Below, piece after piece: positions 9,087-21,870 of a stretch of 64,000 bases of DNA. The stretch lies in the NCBI RefSeq assembly GCF_042477335.2, contig NC_091727.1, positions 119,815,501 through 119,879,500 of the forward strand, read 5' to 3'. Position 1 is the stretch's first letter, and every line of letters begins with the position of its first letter. The notes beneath the pieces were generated by a model. The model was not told the DNA's origin and did not search any database. It was given only the letters and a program-made list of their open reading frames with translations. Position numbers and translations under genes: made by a program. This stretch comes from Ovis canadensis (Eukaryota; Chordata; Mammalia; Artiodactyla; Bovidae).

Positions 9087-11772
9087 TTCAGTTCAGTTCA
9101 GTTGCTCAGTCGTGTCTGACTCTTTGCAATCCCATGGACTGCATCACGCCAGGCCTCCCTGTCCATCACCAACTCCCATAGCTTACTCAAACTCATGTCC
9201 AAGGAGTCAGTGATGCCATCCAACCATCTCATAAACTGTCATCTCCTTCTCTTCCCACCTTCAATCTTTCCCCACATCAGGGTCTTTTACAATGAGTCAC
9301 TTCACATCAGGTAGCCAAAGTATTGGGAGTTTCCAGCTTCAGCATCAGTCCTTCCAATGAGTATTCAGGACTGATTTCCTTTAGGATGGACTGGTTGGAT
9401 CTCCTTGCAGTCCAAGGGACTCTCGAGAGTCTTCTCCAACACCACAGTTCAAAAGTATCAGTTCTTCGGCACTCAGCTTTCTTTATAGTCCAACTTTCAC
9501 ATCCATACATGGCTACTGGAAAAACAATACCCTTGACTAGATGGACCTTTACTGGCAAAGTAATGTCTCTGCTTTTTAATATGCTGTCTAGGTTGGTCAT
9601 AACTTTTGTTCCAAAGAGTGCCTTTTAATTTCATGGCTGCAGTTATAATCTGCACTGATTTTTAGCCCCCCAAAATAAAGTCAGTCATTATTTTCACTGT
9701 TTCCCCATCTGTTTGCCATGAAGTGATGGGACCAGATACCATGATCTTAGTTTTCTGAATGTTGAGCTTTAAGCCAACTTTTTCACTCTTCTCTTTCACT
9801 TTCATCAAGACGCTCTTTAGTAGTGCTTCATTTCTGCCATAAGGGTGGTGTGATCTGCAAATCTGAGCTTCTTGATCTTTCTCCCAACTATCTTGATTCC
9901 AGCTTGTGCTTCATCCAGTGCAGCATTTCTCATGATGTACTCTGCATATACGTTAAATAAGCAGGGTGACAATATACAGCCTTGACGTACTCCTTTCCCA
10001 ATTTCGAACCAGTGCATTGTTCCATGTCCGGTTCTAACTATCGCTTCTTGGCCTGCATACAGATTTCACAGGAGACAGGTAAAGTGGTCTGGAATTCCCA
10101 CCTGTTTTAGAATTATCTAGTTTATTGTGATTCCCACAGTCAAAGGCTTTTCCATAATCAACAAAGTGGAAACATGTTTTTTCTGGAACTCTCTTGCAGT
10201 TTTGATGATCCAGCAGTTGTTCACAATTTTATCTCTGGTTCCTCTGCCTTTTCTAAAACCAGCTTGAACATCTGGAAGTTCGTCGTTCATGTACTGTTGA
10301 AGCCTGACTTGGAGAATATTGAGCATTACTTTACTAGCCTGTGAGATGAGTGAACTGTGCGATAGTTTGAGCATTCTTTGGCATTGCCTTTCTTTGGAAT
10401 TGGAGTGAAAGCTGACCTTTTCCAGTCCTGTGGCCACTGCTGAGTTGTCAAAATTTGCTGTCATATTGAGTGCAGCACTTTAACAACATCATCTTTTAGG
10501 ACTTCACATATCTCAGCTGGAATTCCATCACCTCCACTAGCTTTGTTCATAGTGATTGTTCCTAAGGCCCTCTTGACTTCACATTCCAGGATATCTGGCT
10601 TAGGTGAGTGATCACACCATCGTCACTCTCTGGGAAGTGACCATTATTTTGTACTGTTCTCCTGTATATTCTTGCCACCTCCTCTTAATATCTTCTGCTT
10701 CTGTTAGGTTCATACCATTTCTGTCCTTTATCGAGCCCAGCTTTGCATGAGATATTCCCCTGGTATCTCTAATTTTCTTGAAGAGATCTCTAGTCTTTCC
10801 CATTCTATTGTTTCCTTCTATTTCTTTGTATTGATCACTGAGGAAGGCTTTCTTATCTCTTCTTGTTTTTCTTTGGAATTCTTCATTCAAATAGGCATAT
10901 CTTTCCTTTTCTCCTTCGCTTCTTTTCTTTTCACAGCTATTTGTAAGGCCTCTTCAGACAGCCATTCTGTTTTTTTGCATTTCTTTTTCTTGGGGATGGT
11001 CTTGATCCCTGTCTCCTGGCAATGTCATGAACCTCTGTCCATAGTACATCAGGCACTCATATCTATCAGATATAGTCCCTTAAATCTATTCCTCACTTCC
11101 ACTGTATAATCAATCATAAAGGATTTGATTTAGGTTATACATGAATGGTCTAGTGGTTTTCCCTACTTTCTACAATTAAAGTCTGAATGTGGCAATAAGG
11201 AGTTCATGTTTTGAGCCACAGTCAGCTCCTGGTCTTGTTTTTGCTGACTCTATAGAGCTTCTCCATCTTTGGCTACAAAGAATATAACCAATCTGATTTC
11301 AGTGTTGACCATCTCGTGATGTCCATGTTAGAGTCTTTTCTTGTGTTGTTGCTAGTGGGTGTTTGCTATGACCAGTGCATTCTCTTGGCAGAAATCTATT
11401 AACCTTTGTCCTACTTCATTCTGTACTCCAAGGCCAAATTTGCTGGTTACTCCAGGTGTTTCTTGACTTCTATTTTTGTATTTCAGTCCCCTATAATGAA
11501 AAGGACATTTTTTGGGGGTGCTAATTCTAGAAGGTCTTGTAGGTTTTCATAGAACTCTTCAACTTCAGCTTCTTCAGCATTACTTGTCAGGGCATTACTG
11601 TGATATTGAATGGTTTGCCTTTGGAAACAAACAGACTTCATTCTGTCGTTTTTGAGATTGCATCCAAGTACTACATTTTGGACTCTTGTTGACTATGATG
11701 GCTAAGCCATTTCTTCTAAGGGATTCTTGCCCACAGTAGTAGATATAATGTTCATCTGAGTTAAATTCTGTA
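9087..11772 (-). mobile_element. BovB LINE, nearly 2.7 kb, decayed
   Basis: Minus-strand BovB from its 3' end at 9087 (cagttcagttcagttgctca) up to the endonuclease region near 11772. Surviving frame pieces include RT (9817-10017: GVRQGCILSPCLFNVY, and FADHTTL where YADDTTL is expected), the RT thumb and linker (10117-10890), and the endonuclease N-terminal stretch FNSDEHYIYYCGQESLRRNG (about 11700-11770). Many frameshifts, and the altered catalytic motif, mean it is dead. Its 5' end joins LTR-like DNA at about 11773. Confidence 0.9.
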
Positions 11773-11855
11773 CCAATGACTATATAACAACAATGTATCC
11801 TGGTTGAGAACATGTTTCTCCTTCTTGAGAACCTTCTGACTAATCCTGTCATCTT
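11773..11855 (+). mobile_element. Old retroviral LTR, first piece
   Basis: About 80 bp (gtatcctggttgagaacatg, gagaaccttctgactaatcc) that appear to continue on the other side of the L1 at 19716. The last 15 bases (11841-11855, taatcctgtcatctt) are repeated at 19716-19730 with one mismatch as the L1 target-site duplication. LTR assignment comes from the downstream piece with its polyadenylation signal. Confidence 0.55.
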
Positions 11856-12320
11856 CTTAAAATTTTTTATTATTATTTTATTTTTAATATAAGTTTATTT
11901 ATTTTAATTGGAGGCTAATTACAATATTGTACTGGTTTTGCCATGCATTGACATGAATCTGCCACAGGTGTATATGTGTTCCCCATCCTGAACCCCCCTC
12001 GCACTTCCCTCCACATCCCATCCCACTGGATCATCACAGTGCACCAGCCCCAAGCATCCAGTATCATGCATTGAACCTGGACTGGTGATTCGTTTCACAT
12101 ATTATAATATACACGTTTCAATGCCATTCTCCCAAATCATCACACCCTCGCCCTCTCCCACAGAGTCCAAAAGACTGTTCTATACATATGTGTCACTTTT
12201 GCTGTCTGGCATACAGGGTTATCATTACCATTTTTCTAAATTCCATATATATGCAGTAGTATACTGTATTGGTATTTTTCTTTCTGGCTTACTTCATTCT
12301 GTATAATAGGCTCCAGTTTC

Positions 12321-15300
12321 ATTCACCTCAGAAGAACTGATTCAAATGCATTATTTTTAATGGCTGAGTAATACTCCATTGTGTATATGTACCACAGCTT
12401 TCTTATTCATTGTCTGCTGGTGGACATCTAGGTTGCTTCCATGTCCTGGCTATTAGAAACAGTGCTGCGATGAACACTGGGGTACACGTGTCTCTTTCAG
12501 TTCTGGTTTCCTCAGTGTGTATGCCAAGCAGTGGGATTGTTGGGTCATAAGGCAGTTCTATTTCCAGTTTCTTAAGGAATCTCTGCAGTATTCTCCATAG
12601 TGGCTGTACTAGTTTGCATTCCCACCAACAGTGTAAGAGGGTTCCCTTTTCTCCACACCCTCTCCAGCAATTATTGCTTGTAGACTTTTGGATCACACCC
12701 ATTCTGACTGGTGTGAAATGGTACCACATTGTGGTTTTAATTTGCATTTCTCTGGTAATGAATGATGCTGAGCATCTATTCATGTGTTTGTTAGCCATCT
12801 GTATGTCTTTTTGGAGAAATGTCTGTTTATTTTGGCCCATTTTTAGATTGGGTTGTTTATTTTATTGGAATTGAGCTGCAGGAGTTGCTTATATATTTTT
12901 GAGATTAATTCTTTGTCCATTGTTTCATTTGCTATTATTTCCTCCCATTCTGAAGGCTGTCTTTTCACCTTGCTTATAGTTTCCTTTGTTGTGCAAAAGA
13001 TTTTAATTTTAATTAGATCCCATTTGTTTATTTTTGCTTTTATTTCCAATATTCTGGCACATTGGTCATAGAGGATCCTGCTGTGATCAATGTTGGAGAG
13101 GTTTTCCCTATGTTTTCGTCTAGGAGTTTTATAGTTTTTGGTCTTATGTTTAGATCTTTAATCCATTTTGACTTTATTTTTGTGTATGGTGTTAGAAAGT
13201 GATCTAGTTTCATTCTTTTACAAGTGGTTGACCAGTTTTCCCAGCACCACTTGTTAAAGAGATTGTCTTTTCTCCATTGTATATTCTTGCCTCCTTTGTC
13301 AAAGATAAGGTGTCCATAGGTGTGTGGATTTATCTCTGGGCTTTCTAATTTGTTCCATTGATCTAAATTTCTGTCTTTGTGCCAGTACCATACTGTCTTG
13401 ATGACTGTGGCTTTGTAGTAGAGCCTGAAGTCAGGCAGGTTGATTCCTCCAGTTCCATTCTTCTTTCTCAAGATTGCTTTGGCTATTCGAGGTTTTTTGT
13501 ATTTCCAAACAAATTGTGAAATTATTCTAGTTCTCTGAAAAATATCGTTTGTAGCTTGATAGGGATTGCTTTGAATCTATAGATTGCTTTGGGTAGTATA
13601 CTCATTTTCACTATTCTGATTTTTCTGACCCATGAACACGGTATATTTCTCTATCTATTTGTGTCCTCTTTGATTACTTTCACCAGTGTTTTATAATTTT
13701 CTATTTATAGGTCTTTAGTTTCTTTAGGTAGATATATTCCTAAGTATTTTATTTTTTTCATTGCAATGGTAAATGGAATTGTTTCCTTAATTTCTCTTTC
13801 TGTTTTCTCATTGTTAGTGTATAGGAATGCAAGGGATTTCTGTGTGTTGATTTTATATCCTGCCACTTTACTATATTCATTGATTAGCTCTAGTAATTTT
13901 CTGGAGTCCTTAGGGTTTTCTATGTAGAGGATAATGTCATTGGCAAACAGTGAGAGTTTACTTCTTTTCCAACTTGGATTCCTTTTATTTCTTTTTCTGC
14001 TCTGATTGCTGTGGCCAAAACTTCCAAAACTATGTTGAATAGTAGTGGTGAAAGTGGGCACCTTTGTCTTGTTCCCGTCTTTAGGGGAAATGCTTTTAAT
14101 TTTTCACCATTGAGGATAATGTTTGCTGTGGGTTTACCATATATAGCTTTTATTATGTTGAGGTGTGTTCCTTCTATGCCTGCTTTCTGGAGGGTTTTTT
14201 TTTTTTATCATCAATGGATGTTGAATTTTGTCAAAGGCTTTCTCTGCATCTATTGAGATAATCATATGGTTTTTATTTTTCAATTTGTTAATGTGGTATA
14301 TTACACTGATTGATTTGAGGGTATTGAAGAATCCTTGCATCCCTGGGATAAAGCCCCCTTGGTCATGATGTATGATCTTTTTAATATGTTGTTGGATTCT
14401 GTTTGCTAGAAATTTGTTAAGGATTTTTGCATCTATGTTCATCAGTGATATAGGCCTATAGTTTTCATTTTTTGTGGCATCTTTGTCAGGTTTTGGTATT
14501 AGGGTGATGGTGGCTTCATAGAATGAGTTTGGAAGTTTACCTTCCTCTGCAATTTTCTGGAAGAGTTTGAGTAGGATAGGTGTTAGCTCTTCTCTAAATT
14601 TTTCATAGAATTCAGCTGTGAAGCCGTCTGGTCTTGGGCTTTTGTTTGCTGGAAGATTTCTGATTACAGTTTCGATTTCCATGCTTGTGATGGGTCTGTT
14701 AAGATTTTCGATTTCTTCCTGGTTCAGTTTTGGAAAATTGTACTTTTCTAAGAATTTGTCCATTTCTTCCACGTTGTCCATTTTATTGGCATACAACTGC
14801 TGATAGTAGTCTCTTATGATCCTTTGTATTTCTGTGTTGTCTGTTGTGATCTTTCTAGTTTCATTACTAATTTTGTTGATTTGATTTTTCTCCCTTTGTT
14901 TCTTGATGAGTCTGGCTAATGGTTTGTCAATTTTATTTATCTTCTCAAAGAACCAGCTTTTGGCTTTGTTGATTTTTGCTATCGTCTCTTTTGTTTCTTT
15001 TGCATTATTTTTTCTGCCCTAATTTTTAAGATTGCTTTCTTTCTACTAACCCTGGGGTTCATCATTTCTTCCTTTTCTCATTGCTTTAGGTGTAGAGTTA
15101 GGCTCTTTGTTTGTCTTTTTTCTTGTTTCCTTGAGGTAAGCCTGTATTGCTATGAACCTTCCCCTTAGTACTGTTTTTACAGTGTCCCATAGGTTTTGGG
15201 TTGTTATGTTTGCATTTTCATTCGTTTCTATGCATATTTTGATTTCTTTTGTGATTTGTTGCTTATTCAGCAGCGTGTTGTTCAGCCTCCATATGATGGA

Positions 15301-16030
15301 ATTTTTAACTGTTTTTCTCCAGTAATTGACATCTAATCTTACCGCATTGTGGTCAGAAAAGATGTTTGGAATGATTTCAATTCTTTTGAATTTACCAAGG
15401 CTACATTTATGGCCCAGGATGTGATCTATCCTGGAGAAGGTTCCATGTGTGCTTGAGAAAAAGGTGAAATTCATTGTTCTAGGGTGAAATGTCTTCTAGA
15501 TATCAATTAGGTCTAACTGGTCTATTGTATCATTTAAAGTTGTGTTTCCTTGTTAATTTTCTGTTTAGTTGATCTATCCATAGGTGCGAGTGGGGTATTA
15601 AAGTCTCCCACTATATTGTGTTATTGTTAATTCCCCTTTCATACTTGTTAGTATTTTTCTTACATACTGTGGTGGTCCTATGTTGGGTGCATATATATTT
15701 ATAATTATTATATCTTCTTCTTGGATTGATCCTTTGATCATTATGTAGTGTCCTTCTTTGTCTCTTTTCACAGCCTTTGTTTTAAAGTCTACTTTATCTG
15801 ATGAGTATTGCTACTCCTGCTTTCTTTTGGTCTCTGTTTGCATGGAATATCTTTTTCCAGCCCTTCACTTTCAGTCTGTATGTGTCCCTTGTTTCAAGGT
15901 GGGTCTCTTGTAGACAACATATATAGGGGTCTTGTTTTTGTATCCATTCAGCCAGTCTTTGTCTTTTGATTGGGGCATTCAACCCATTTACATTTAAAGT
16001 AATTATTGATAAGTATGATCCCATTGCCAT
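12321..16030 (-). pseudogene. L1 ORF2 remnant (endonuclease / reverse transcriptase)
   Basis: The first 78 codons (16030 to 15794) are open and contain the start of the AP-like endonuclease ([20 protein letters not shown]), then a stop. Later pieces are 15474-15046 ([17 protein letters not shown]), 14796-14134 (RT palm, [16 protein letters not shown]), 14061-13705 (LFANDIILY where FADDMILY is expected, so a catalytic Asp is Asn), 13471-12843 and 12840-12403 with the Cys-rich end. At least six frame breaks plus the mutated catalytic motif make it non-functional. Confidence 0.9.
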
Positions 16031-16092
16031 TTACTTTGTTGTTTTCGGTTTGAGTTTATATACCCTTCCTGTGTTTCCAGTCTAGAGAAGAT

Positions 16093-16978
16093 CCTTTACC
16101 ATTTGTTGGAGAGCTGGGATGATGGTGCTGTTTTCTCAGCTTTTGCTTGTCTGTAAAGCTTTTGATTTCTCCTTCATATTTGAATGAGATCCTTGCTGGG
16201 TCCAGTAATCTGGATTGTAGGTTATTTTCTTTCATCACTTTAAGTATGTCCTGCCATTCCCTCCTGGCCTGAAGAGTTTCTATGGAAAGATAAGCTGTTA
16301 TCCTTATGGGAATCCCCTTGTGTGTTATTTGTTGTTTTTCCCTTGCTGCTTTTAATATTTGTTTGTTGTGTTTGATCTTTGTTGATTAATATGTGTCTTG
16401 GGGTGTTTTGTCTTGGGTTTATCCTGTTTGGGACTCTGGTTTCTTGGACGTGGGTGACTATTTCCTTCCCCATTTTAGGGAAGTTTTCAACTATTATCTT
16501 CTCAAGTATTTTCTCATGGCCTTTCTTTTTGTCTTCTTGGACTCCTATGATTCGAATGTTGGGGCATTTAACATTGTCCCAGAGGTCTCTGAGCTTGTCC
16601 TCGTTCAGTTCTTTTTTCCTCTCTGATTCATTTATTTCTACCATTCTATCTTCTACCTCAGTTATACTATCTTCTGCCTCCGTTATTATACTCTTGGTTC
16701 CCTCCATAGTGTTTTTGAAATCATTTATTACATTATTCATTATACATTGACTCTTTTATTTCTTCTAGGTCCTTGTTAAACCTTTCTTGCATCTTCTCGA
16801 TCCTTATCTCCAGGCTATTTATCTGCAACTCCATTTTGTTTTCAAGATTTTGAATCATTTTTATTATCATTATTCTGAATTCTTTTTCAGGTAGACTCCC
16901 TATCTTCTCCTCTTCTGTTTGGTTTGGTGGGCTTTTATCATGTTCCTTTACATGCTGAACATTTCTCTGCATTTTCAT
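16093..16978 (-). pseudogene. L1 ORF1 remnant (RNA-binding coiled-coil protein)
   Basis: Starts at 16978 (MKMQRNVQHVKEHDK), with an intact stop-free coiled-coil beginning for 81 codons, then a stop at 16733-16735 where the intact copy reads on. The next frame (16740-16240) covers the rest of the coiled coil and part of the RRM (NIRIIGVQEDKK). A frameshift follows and the C-terminal domain is at 16238-16056 (ARISFKYEGEIKSFTDKQKL). Compare the open ORF1 at 34201-35127. Confidence 0.88.
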
Positions 16979-19715
16979 CTTGTTTAGGTTGCTGTGTTTG
17001 GGGTGGCCTTTCTGTATGCTGGAAATTTGTGGTTCCTCTTTATTGTGGAGGTTCCTCCCTGTGGGTGGGGTTGGATGGGTGGCTTGTCAAGGTTTCCTGG
17101 TTAGGGAAGCTTGTGTCAGTGTTCTGGTGGATGGAGCTGGATTTCTTTTCTCTGAAGTGCAATGAGGTATCCAGTAATGAGTTTTGAGATGTCAGTGGGT
17201 TTGGTGTGACTTTGGGCAGCCTGTATATTGAAGTTCAGGGCTATGTTCCTGTGTGGCTGGAGAATTTGTGTGGTATGTCTTGCTCTGGATCTTGTTAGCC
17301 CTTGGGTGGTGCTTGATTTCAGTGTAGGTATGGAGGCATTTGATCAGCACCTATCGATTTATGTTCCTTGCAGTCAGGAGTTCTCTGGTATTCTCAGGAT
17401 TTGGACTTAAGTCTCCTGCCTCTGGTTTTCAGTGTTATTCTTACAGTAGCTTCAAGACTTCTCCATGTATACAGCACTGATGGTAAGACATCTAGGTAAA
17501 TGATGAAAAGTTTCTCCACAGTGAGGGACACCTGGAGAGGTATATAGAGTTACATGGAGAAGAGACGAGAGAGGAAGGAGATAGAGGTGACCCAGAGGAG
17601 AAGAGGGGGAATCAAAAGGGGAGAGAGCAAGCTAGCCAGTAATCACTTCCCTATGTGCTCTCCATTGTCTGGATCCTTCAGAGATGTTCACAGAGATACA
17701 CAGAGAAAAGAGGAAGGAGACAAAGGTGGCCAGGAGGATAAAAGGGGGAATCAAAAGGAGAGAGACAGATCTAGCCAGTAATCAGTTCCCTAAGTGTTCT
17801 TCACAGCCCAGAACACACAAAGAGATTCACAGAGTTGGGTAGAGAAGAGAAGAGGGAGGGAGGAGATAGAGGCAACCTGGCAGAGAAAAAGAAGAGTCCA
17901 AAGTGGGAGAGAGCAATCAAGCTAGTAATCTCACTCCCAAGTAAATATGGGTCCTGAAGATTGGGTTCTTAAAGGTACAAAATTTATAACAAATACCAAA
18001 AAGCAGAGATTAAAAATCTAGAGTAGAGGTTAGATTCTCAAAAATACAATATTAAAGAAAAAAAAGTCACAAAAATGATTATATATATATATATATATAT
18101 GTGAAGTTTGCTTTAAAAATAGGGTCTTTTTTTGCTAAGTAATAGTATGTTATAATAATGAAAATTAAAGGAGTAATAGAGGACTTAAAAATTTTAAAAA
18201 ATTAAAAAAATGATAATAGTAAAAATATATCTAGGACTTTCACTGGTGGTGTTGTGGACAGTGTGGGGTCAGTTCATTTTCAGATAGTTCCTTGGTCCGG
18301 CTTATACTTCTCAAGATCTATAGGCCCCTTCCTATGTAGTTGGTGCTAACTGCAGGGTTTTAATCTATTGCACCTGTCACTTCCAAAGTGGTTCCCTCTG
18401 TTTATTTTAGCTTCTTCTGTTTGCTGGTCTCTTCAGTGTCTAATTTCTGCCCTGATACAAGGGGGCAGTGGTGGTCACCTTTTTAGGCTTACTTGTTCAG
18501 TCCTGCTGTGGGGAGGGAGGAACACTGCAAACAAATATCACTGGTGTGTGGGGGTAGTGCTCACAGTGTCTTGGCAACACTGGGTTTGCCCCTGCTCACG
18601 GCGTGTGTGCTTTCCCAGTCTATACTATTCAGGCTCTAGGTTGCTCTGCCGGGAACTGTCTGAGGTGGGCCCTGGTTTGCATGCCCTTCTCAGGTCTAAG
18701 CTGCTTCAGTTCAGGTTCTCGGGTTCTCTACAAAGGCTCAGACTTTGTTGGGCCTGTGATTTGTGCCCTTCCCAGGTCCGAGCAGTGCAGGTGACCAGGT
18801 GCTTGGCAAGCGTTGTAGCACCCAGTTGGCTGTGGCTTATCACCTCCTCTGTCCCAGCAGCTTGGTTTTCTGGGTGTGTGACTAGCACACCTTCTCAGGT
18901 GTGCTGTGTGTCTCTTCTGGGGAGTTGATCTCTGGCTGCTACCCTCCCGGCGAATGTCGACCATCCAAAATCCCAAGAAGTCTTGGTTAGCAATGAAGCC
19001 TTCTTGAAGTTTGGTAGATGATGCCTCTCTGGGGCTGTGATTGCCCCCTCCTTGCTCCGTCTGCCCTCTCCTGCCTGTCTCCAGCGGAGGATGGGCCAGT
19101 CCACAGCCGGCTAGCTCTGCTCAGTCCTTTGTTCTGTGAGCGGGCCTGGGGGTGTCTTAGGTTAGGGCTTTTTGCAGGATAGCTATCCCACAGTCTGGGT
19201 TACTATTTCAAGTTAGTTCCCTCAGATTGCCCTCAGGGCATTCAGGCTTGGTCCTTACCCTAAGCAATGCAGCCCCTGTCTCCCTGTCCATTCGCTGCTT
19301 GCTAGTGATGGATGTGAGCTTCTGCACTGCTTCTACGCTGGGAGTTGCCTTTAGGCACATAATCTGTGGGTTTTAATTATTTATTTATTTTTCCTCCTGG
19401 TTATCTTGCCCTCCGAGTTTCCAAGGCTCACCACAGACCCGCAAGGTGAGAGTGTTTCCTGGTGTTTGGAAATATCTCTTTTTAAAGACTCCCTTCCCCG
19501 GACAGATCTCTGTCCTTACTTCTTTTGTCTCTCTTTTTATCTTTTATATTTTGTCCTACCTCCTTTCGAAGAAAATGGGCTGCTTTTCTGGGTGCCTGAT
19601 GTCCTCTGTCAGCATTCAGAAGTTGTTTTGTGGAATTTACTCAGCGTTCAATTGTTCTTTCGATGAATTTGTGGGGCAGAAAGTGGTCTCCCCATCCTAT
19701 TCCTCTGCCATCTTC
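16979..19715 (-). promoter_or_regulatory. L1 5' UTR / internal promoter (decayed)
   Basis: A 2.7-kb 5' UTR with GA-rich tandem units between about 17500 and 17940 and a GC-rich outer part. The extreme 5' end keeps the YY1-like word aagatggc (plus 19707-19714), the site that positions L1 transcription starts in other mammals. Many CpGs of the related copy are TG or CA here, as expected after long methylation. Confidence 0.65.
18080..18100 (+). repeat. (TA)n tract in L1 5' UTR
   Basis: Ten TA units inside the L1 5' UTR, absent at the matching place of the second L1. Confidence 0.85.
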
Positions 19716-20051
19716 TAACCCTGTCATCTTAAAATGTATATTATTGGAGGGGGTCTGGTAAAATCTTTCTATTGTTAGTTCTAATCCTGTCATCTTCAAA
19801 TGTAAATTGTGGAAATGGGTCTAGTAAGATCTTCACAACCTTGAGACATTCTTCTAATTTATTCTAAAAGCCAATTAAAAAAGTATATGGCTTCCTTGCT
19901 AACACTATGGATTTGGGCATTCTCTGTCCCCCTTCTGATGTCTATGTCAGAAGTTTTCTTTGTTCCTTTTCCACTTTAATAAAACTCTGCTACACAAAAG
20001 CTATTGAGTGATTGAGACTGGTCCCTGGTTTCGAAGCTATATATTCTTCAG
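19716..20051 (+). mobile_element. Old retroviral LTR, middle piece
   Basis: Contains two near-duplicate blocks (19716-19770 and about 19782-19840, both starting taa[c/t]cctgtcatctt), then gtctagtaagatcttcac and a polyadenylation signal ctttaataaaactctgctac (about 19974). The R/U5-like end runs gagactggtccctggtttcg. It continues after the BovB at 21431. Confidence 0.65.
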
Positions 20052-21430
20052 TTCAGTTCAGATCAGTTGCTCAGTCGTATCCGACTCTTTGTGACCGCAT
20101 GAATTCCAGCATGCCAGGCCTCCCTGGCTATCACCAACTCCCAGAGTTTACTCAAACTCATGTCCATCGAGTCAGTGATGCCATCCAGCCATCTCATCCT
20201 CTGTCATCCCCTTCTCCTCCTGCCCCCAATCCCTCCCAGCATCATAGTCTATTCCAATGAGTCAACTCTTTGCATGAGGTGGCCAAAGTATTGGAGTTTC
20301 AGCCTCACTGTCAGTCCTTCCAAAGAACACTCAGGGCTGATCTCCTTTAGAATGGACTGGTTGGATCTCCTTGCAGTCCAAGGGACTTTCAAGAGTCTTC
20401 TCCAACACCACGTTCAAAAGCATCAGTTCTTCGGTGCTCAGCTTTCTTCACAGTCCAACTCTCACATCCATACATGACCACAGGAAAAACCATAGCCTTG
20501 ACTAGACGGACCTTTGTTGGCAAAGTAATGTCTCTGCTTTTGAATATACTATCTAGGTTGGTCATAATTTTCCTTTCAAGGAGTATGCGTCTTTAAATTT
20601 CATGGTTGCAATCACCATCTGCAGTGATTTTGGAGCCAAAAAAAAAAAATAAATAAATAAAGTCTGACACTGTGTCCACATCTATTTCCCATGAAGTGAT
20701 GGGACCAGATGCCATGATCTTAGTTTTCTGAATGTTGAGCTTTAGGCCAACTTTTTCACTCTCCTCTTTCACTTCCATCAAGAGGCTTTTTAGTTCTTCT
20801 TCACTTTCTGCCATAAGGGTGGTGTCATCTGCCTATCTGAGGTTATTGCTATTTCTCCTGGCAATCTTGATTCCAGCTTGTGTTTCTTCCAGTCCAGCAT
20901 TTCTCATGATATACTCTGCATAGAAGTTAAATAAGCAGGGTGACAATATACAGCCTTGACATACTCCGTTTCCTATTTGGAACCAGTCTGTTGTTCCATG
21001 TCCAGTTCTAACTGCTGCTTCCTGACTTGCATACAGGTTTCTCAAGACGCAGGTTAGGTGGTCTGGTATTCCCATCTCTCTCACAGTTTATTGTGATCCA
21101 CACAGTCAAATGCTTTGGCATAGTCAATAAAGCAGAAATAGATGTTTTTCTGGAATTCTCTTACTTTTTCCATGATCCAGAGGATGTTGGCAATTTGATC
21201 TCTGGTTCCTCTGCCTTTTCTAAAACCAGCGTGAACATCTGGAAATTCATGGTTCATGTATTGGTGAAGCCTGGCTTAGAGAATTTTGAGCATTTCTTCA
21301 CTAGTATGTGAGATGAGTGCAATTGTGTGGTAGTTTGAGCATTCTTTGGTATTGCTTTTATTTGGGATTGGAATGGAAACTGACCTTTTCCAGTCCTGTG
21401 GCTACTGCTGAGTTTTCCAAATTTGCTGCC
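20052..21430 (-). mobile_element. BovB LINE 3' fragment inside the LTR
   Basis: A 1.38-kb minus-strand BovB covering the 3' end through mid RT. It is flanked by a 13-bp target-site duplication atat[a/c]ttcttcag at 20039-20051 and 21431-21443. The RT catalytic tyrosine codon is a stop (minus strand aggcagatgacaccacc preceded by TAG). An A-rich expansion at 20638-20660 breaks the downstream frame. Confidence 0.9.
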
Positions 21431-21480
21431 ATATCTTCTTCAGAGATCATAAATCTGACATCCTTCACCGTAAGCTATCA
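21431..21480 (+). mobile_element. Old retroviral LTR, last piece
   Basis: The words cttcttcagagatcataaat and ttcaccgtaagctatca finish the U5-like end interrupted by the BovB. A CA at about 21480 is a plausible LTR end. Confidence 0.55.
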
Positions 21481-21511
21481 GTTGTCAGTAAATCCTTTGT
21501 CAGAGAGGAAA

Positions 21512-21870
21512 AAATAAATATGACGTGAATGAACTTATTTATGAAACAGAGTCACAAACAGAGAAAACAAACTATGGTTACCCAAAGGAGAAAGCGGGTT
21601 GCAAGTAGGGATAAATTAGGAGGCTGGGATTAACATATATACACTAGCATATCTAAAATTGATATATGCAGCAAGGAGTTACTGTACAGCGCAGGTAATT
21701 ATACTCAATATTTTTAATAACTTATAAGAGGGGAGAGTCTGAAGAAGAATATATATATATACATACATACATATATAATAATGAAATTTCTGTGCTGTGT
21801 TTCTAAAACTAACATGATATTATAAATCAACTATACTTCAAATAAAAATAAATTTTAAAAATAAAAATGT
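21512..21870 (+). mobile_element. L1 3' UTR fragment
   Basis: Typical cetartiodactyl L1 3' UTR words in order: agagaaaacaaactatggtt, tactgtacagcgcaggtaat, taaatcaactatacttcaaa and an A-rich tail ending near 21870. Confidence 0.75.

Larger units (their letters stand above)
11856..19715 (-). mobile_element. Full-length L1 (decayed copy)
   Basis: A 7.86-kb bovine-type L1 on the minus strand with all parts: A-rich tail and 3' UTR (11856 to about 12320), ORF2 remnant, ORF1 remnant, and a 2.7-kb 5' UTR ending in gaagatggcag at 19715. It is flanked by a 15-bp target-site duplication (11841-11855 and 19716-19730, 14 of 15 identical). Extra Ts and short deletions relative to the copy at 30006-37731 break both ORFs, and CpG sites are largely lost in its 5' UTR. 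It inserted into an old LTR. Confidence 0.92.

Noticed and set aside
18368..18928. 186-codon plus-strand frame
   Set aside because: Antisense frame within the GC-rich L1 5' UTR; an equivalent frame is not preserved in the second L1.
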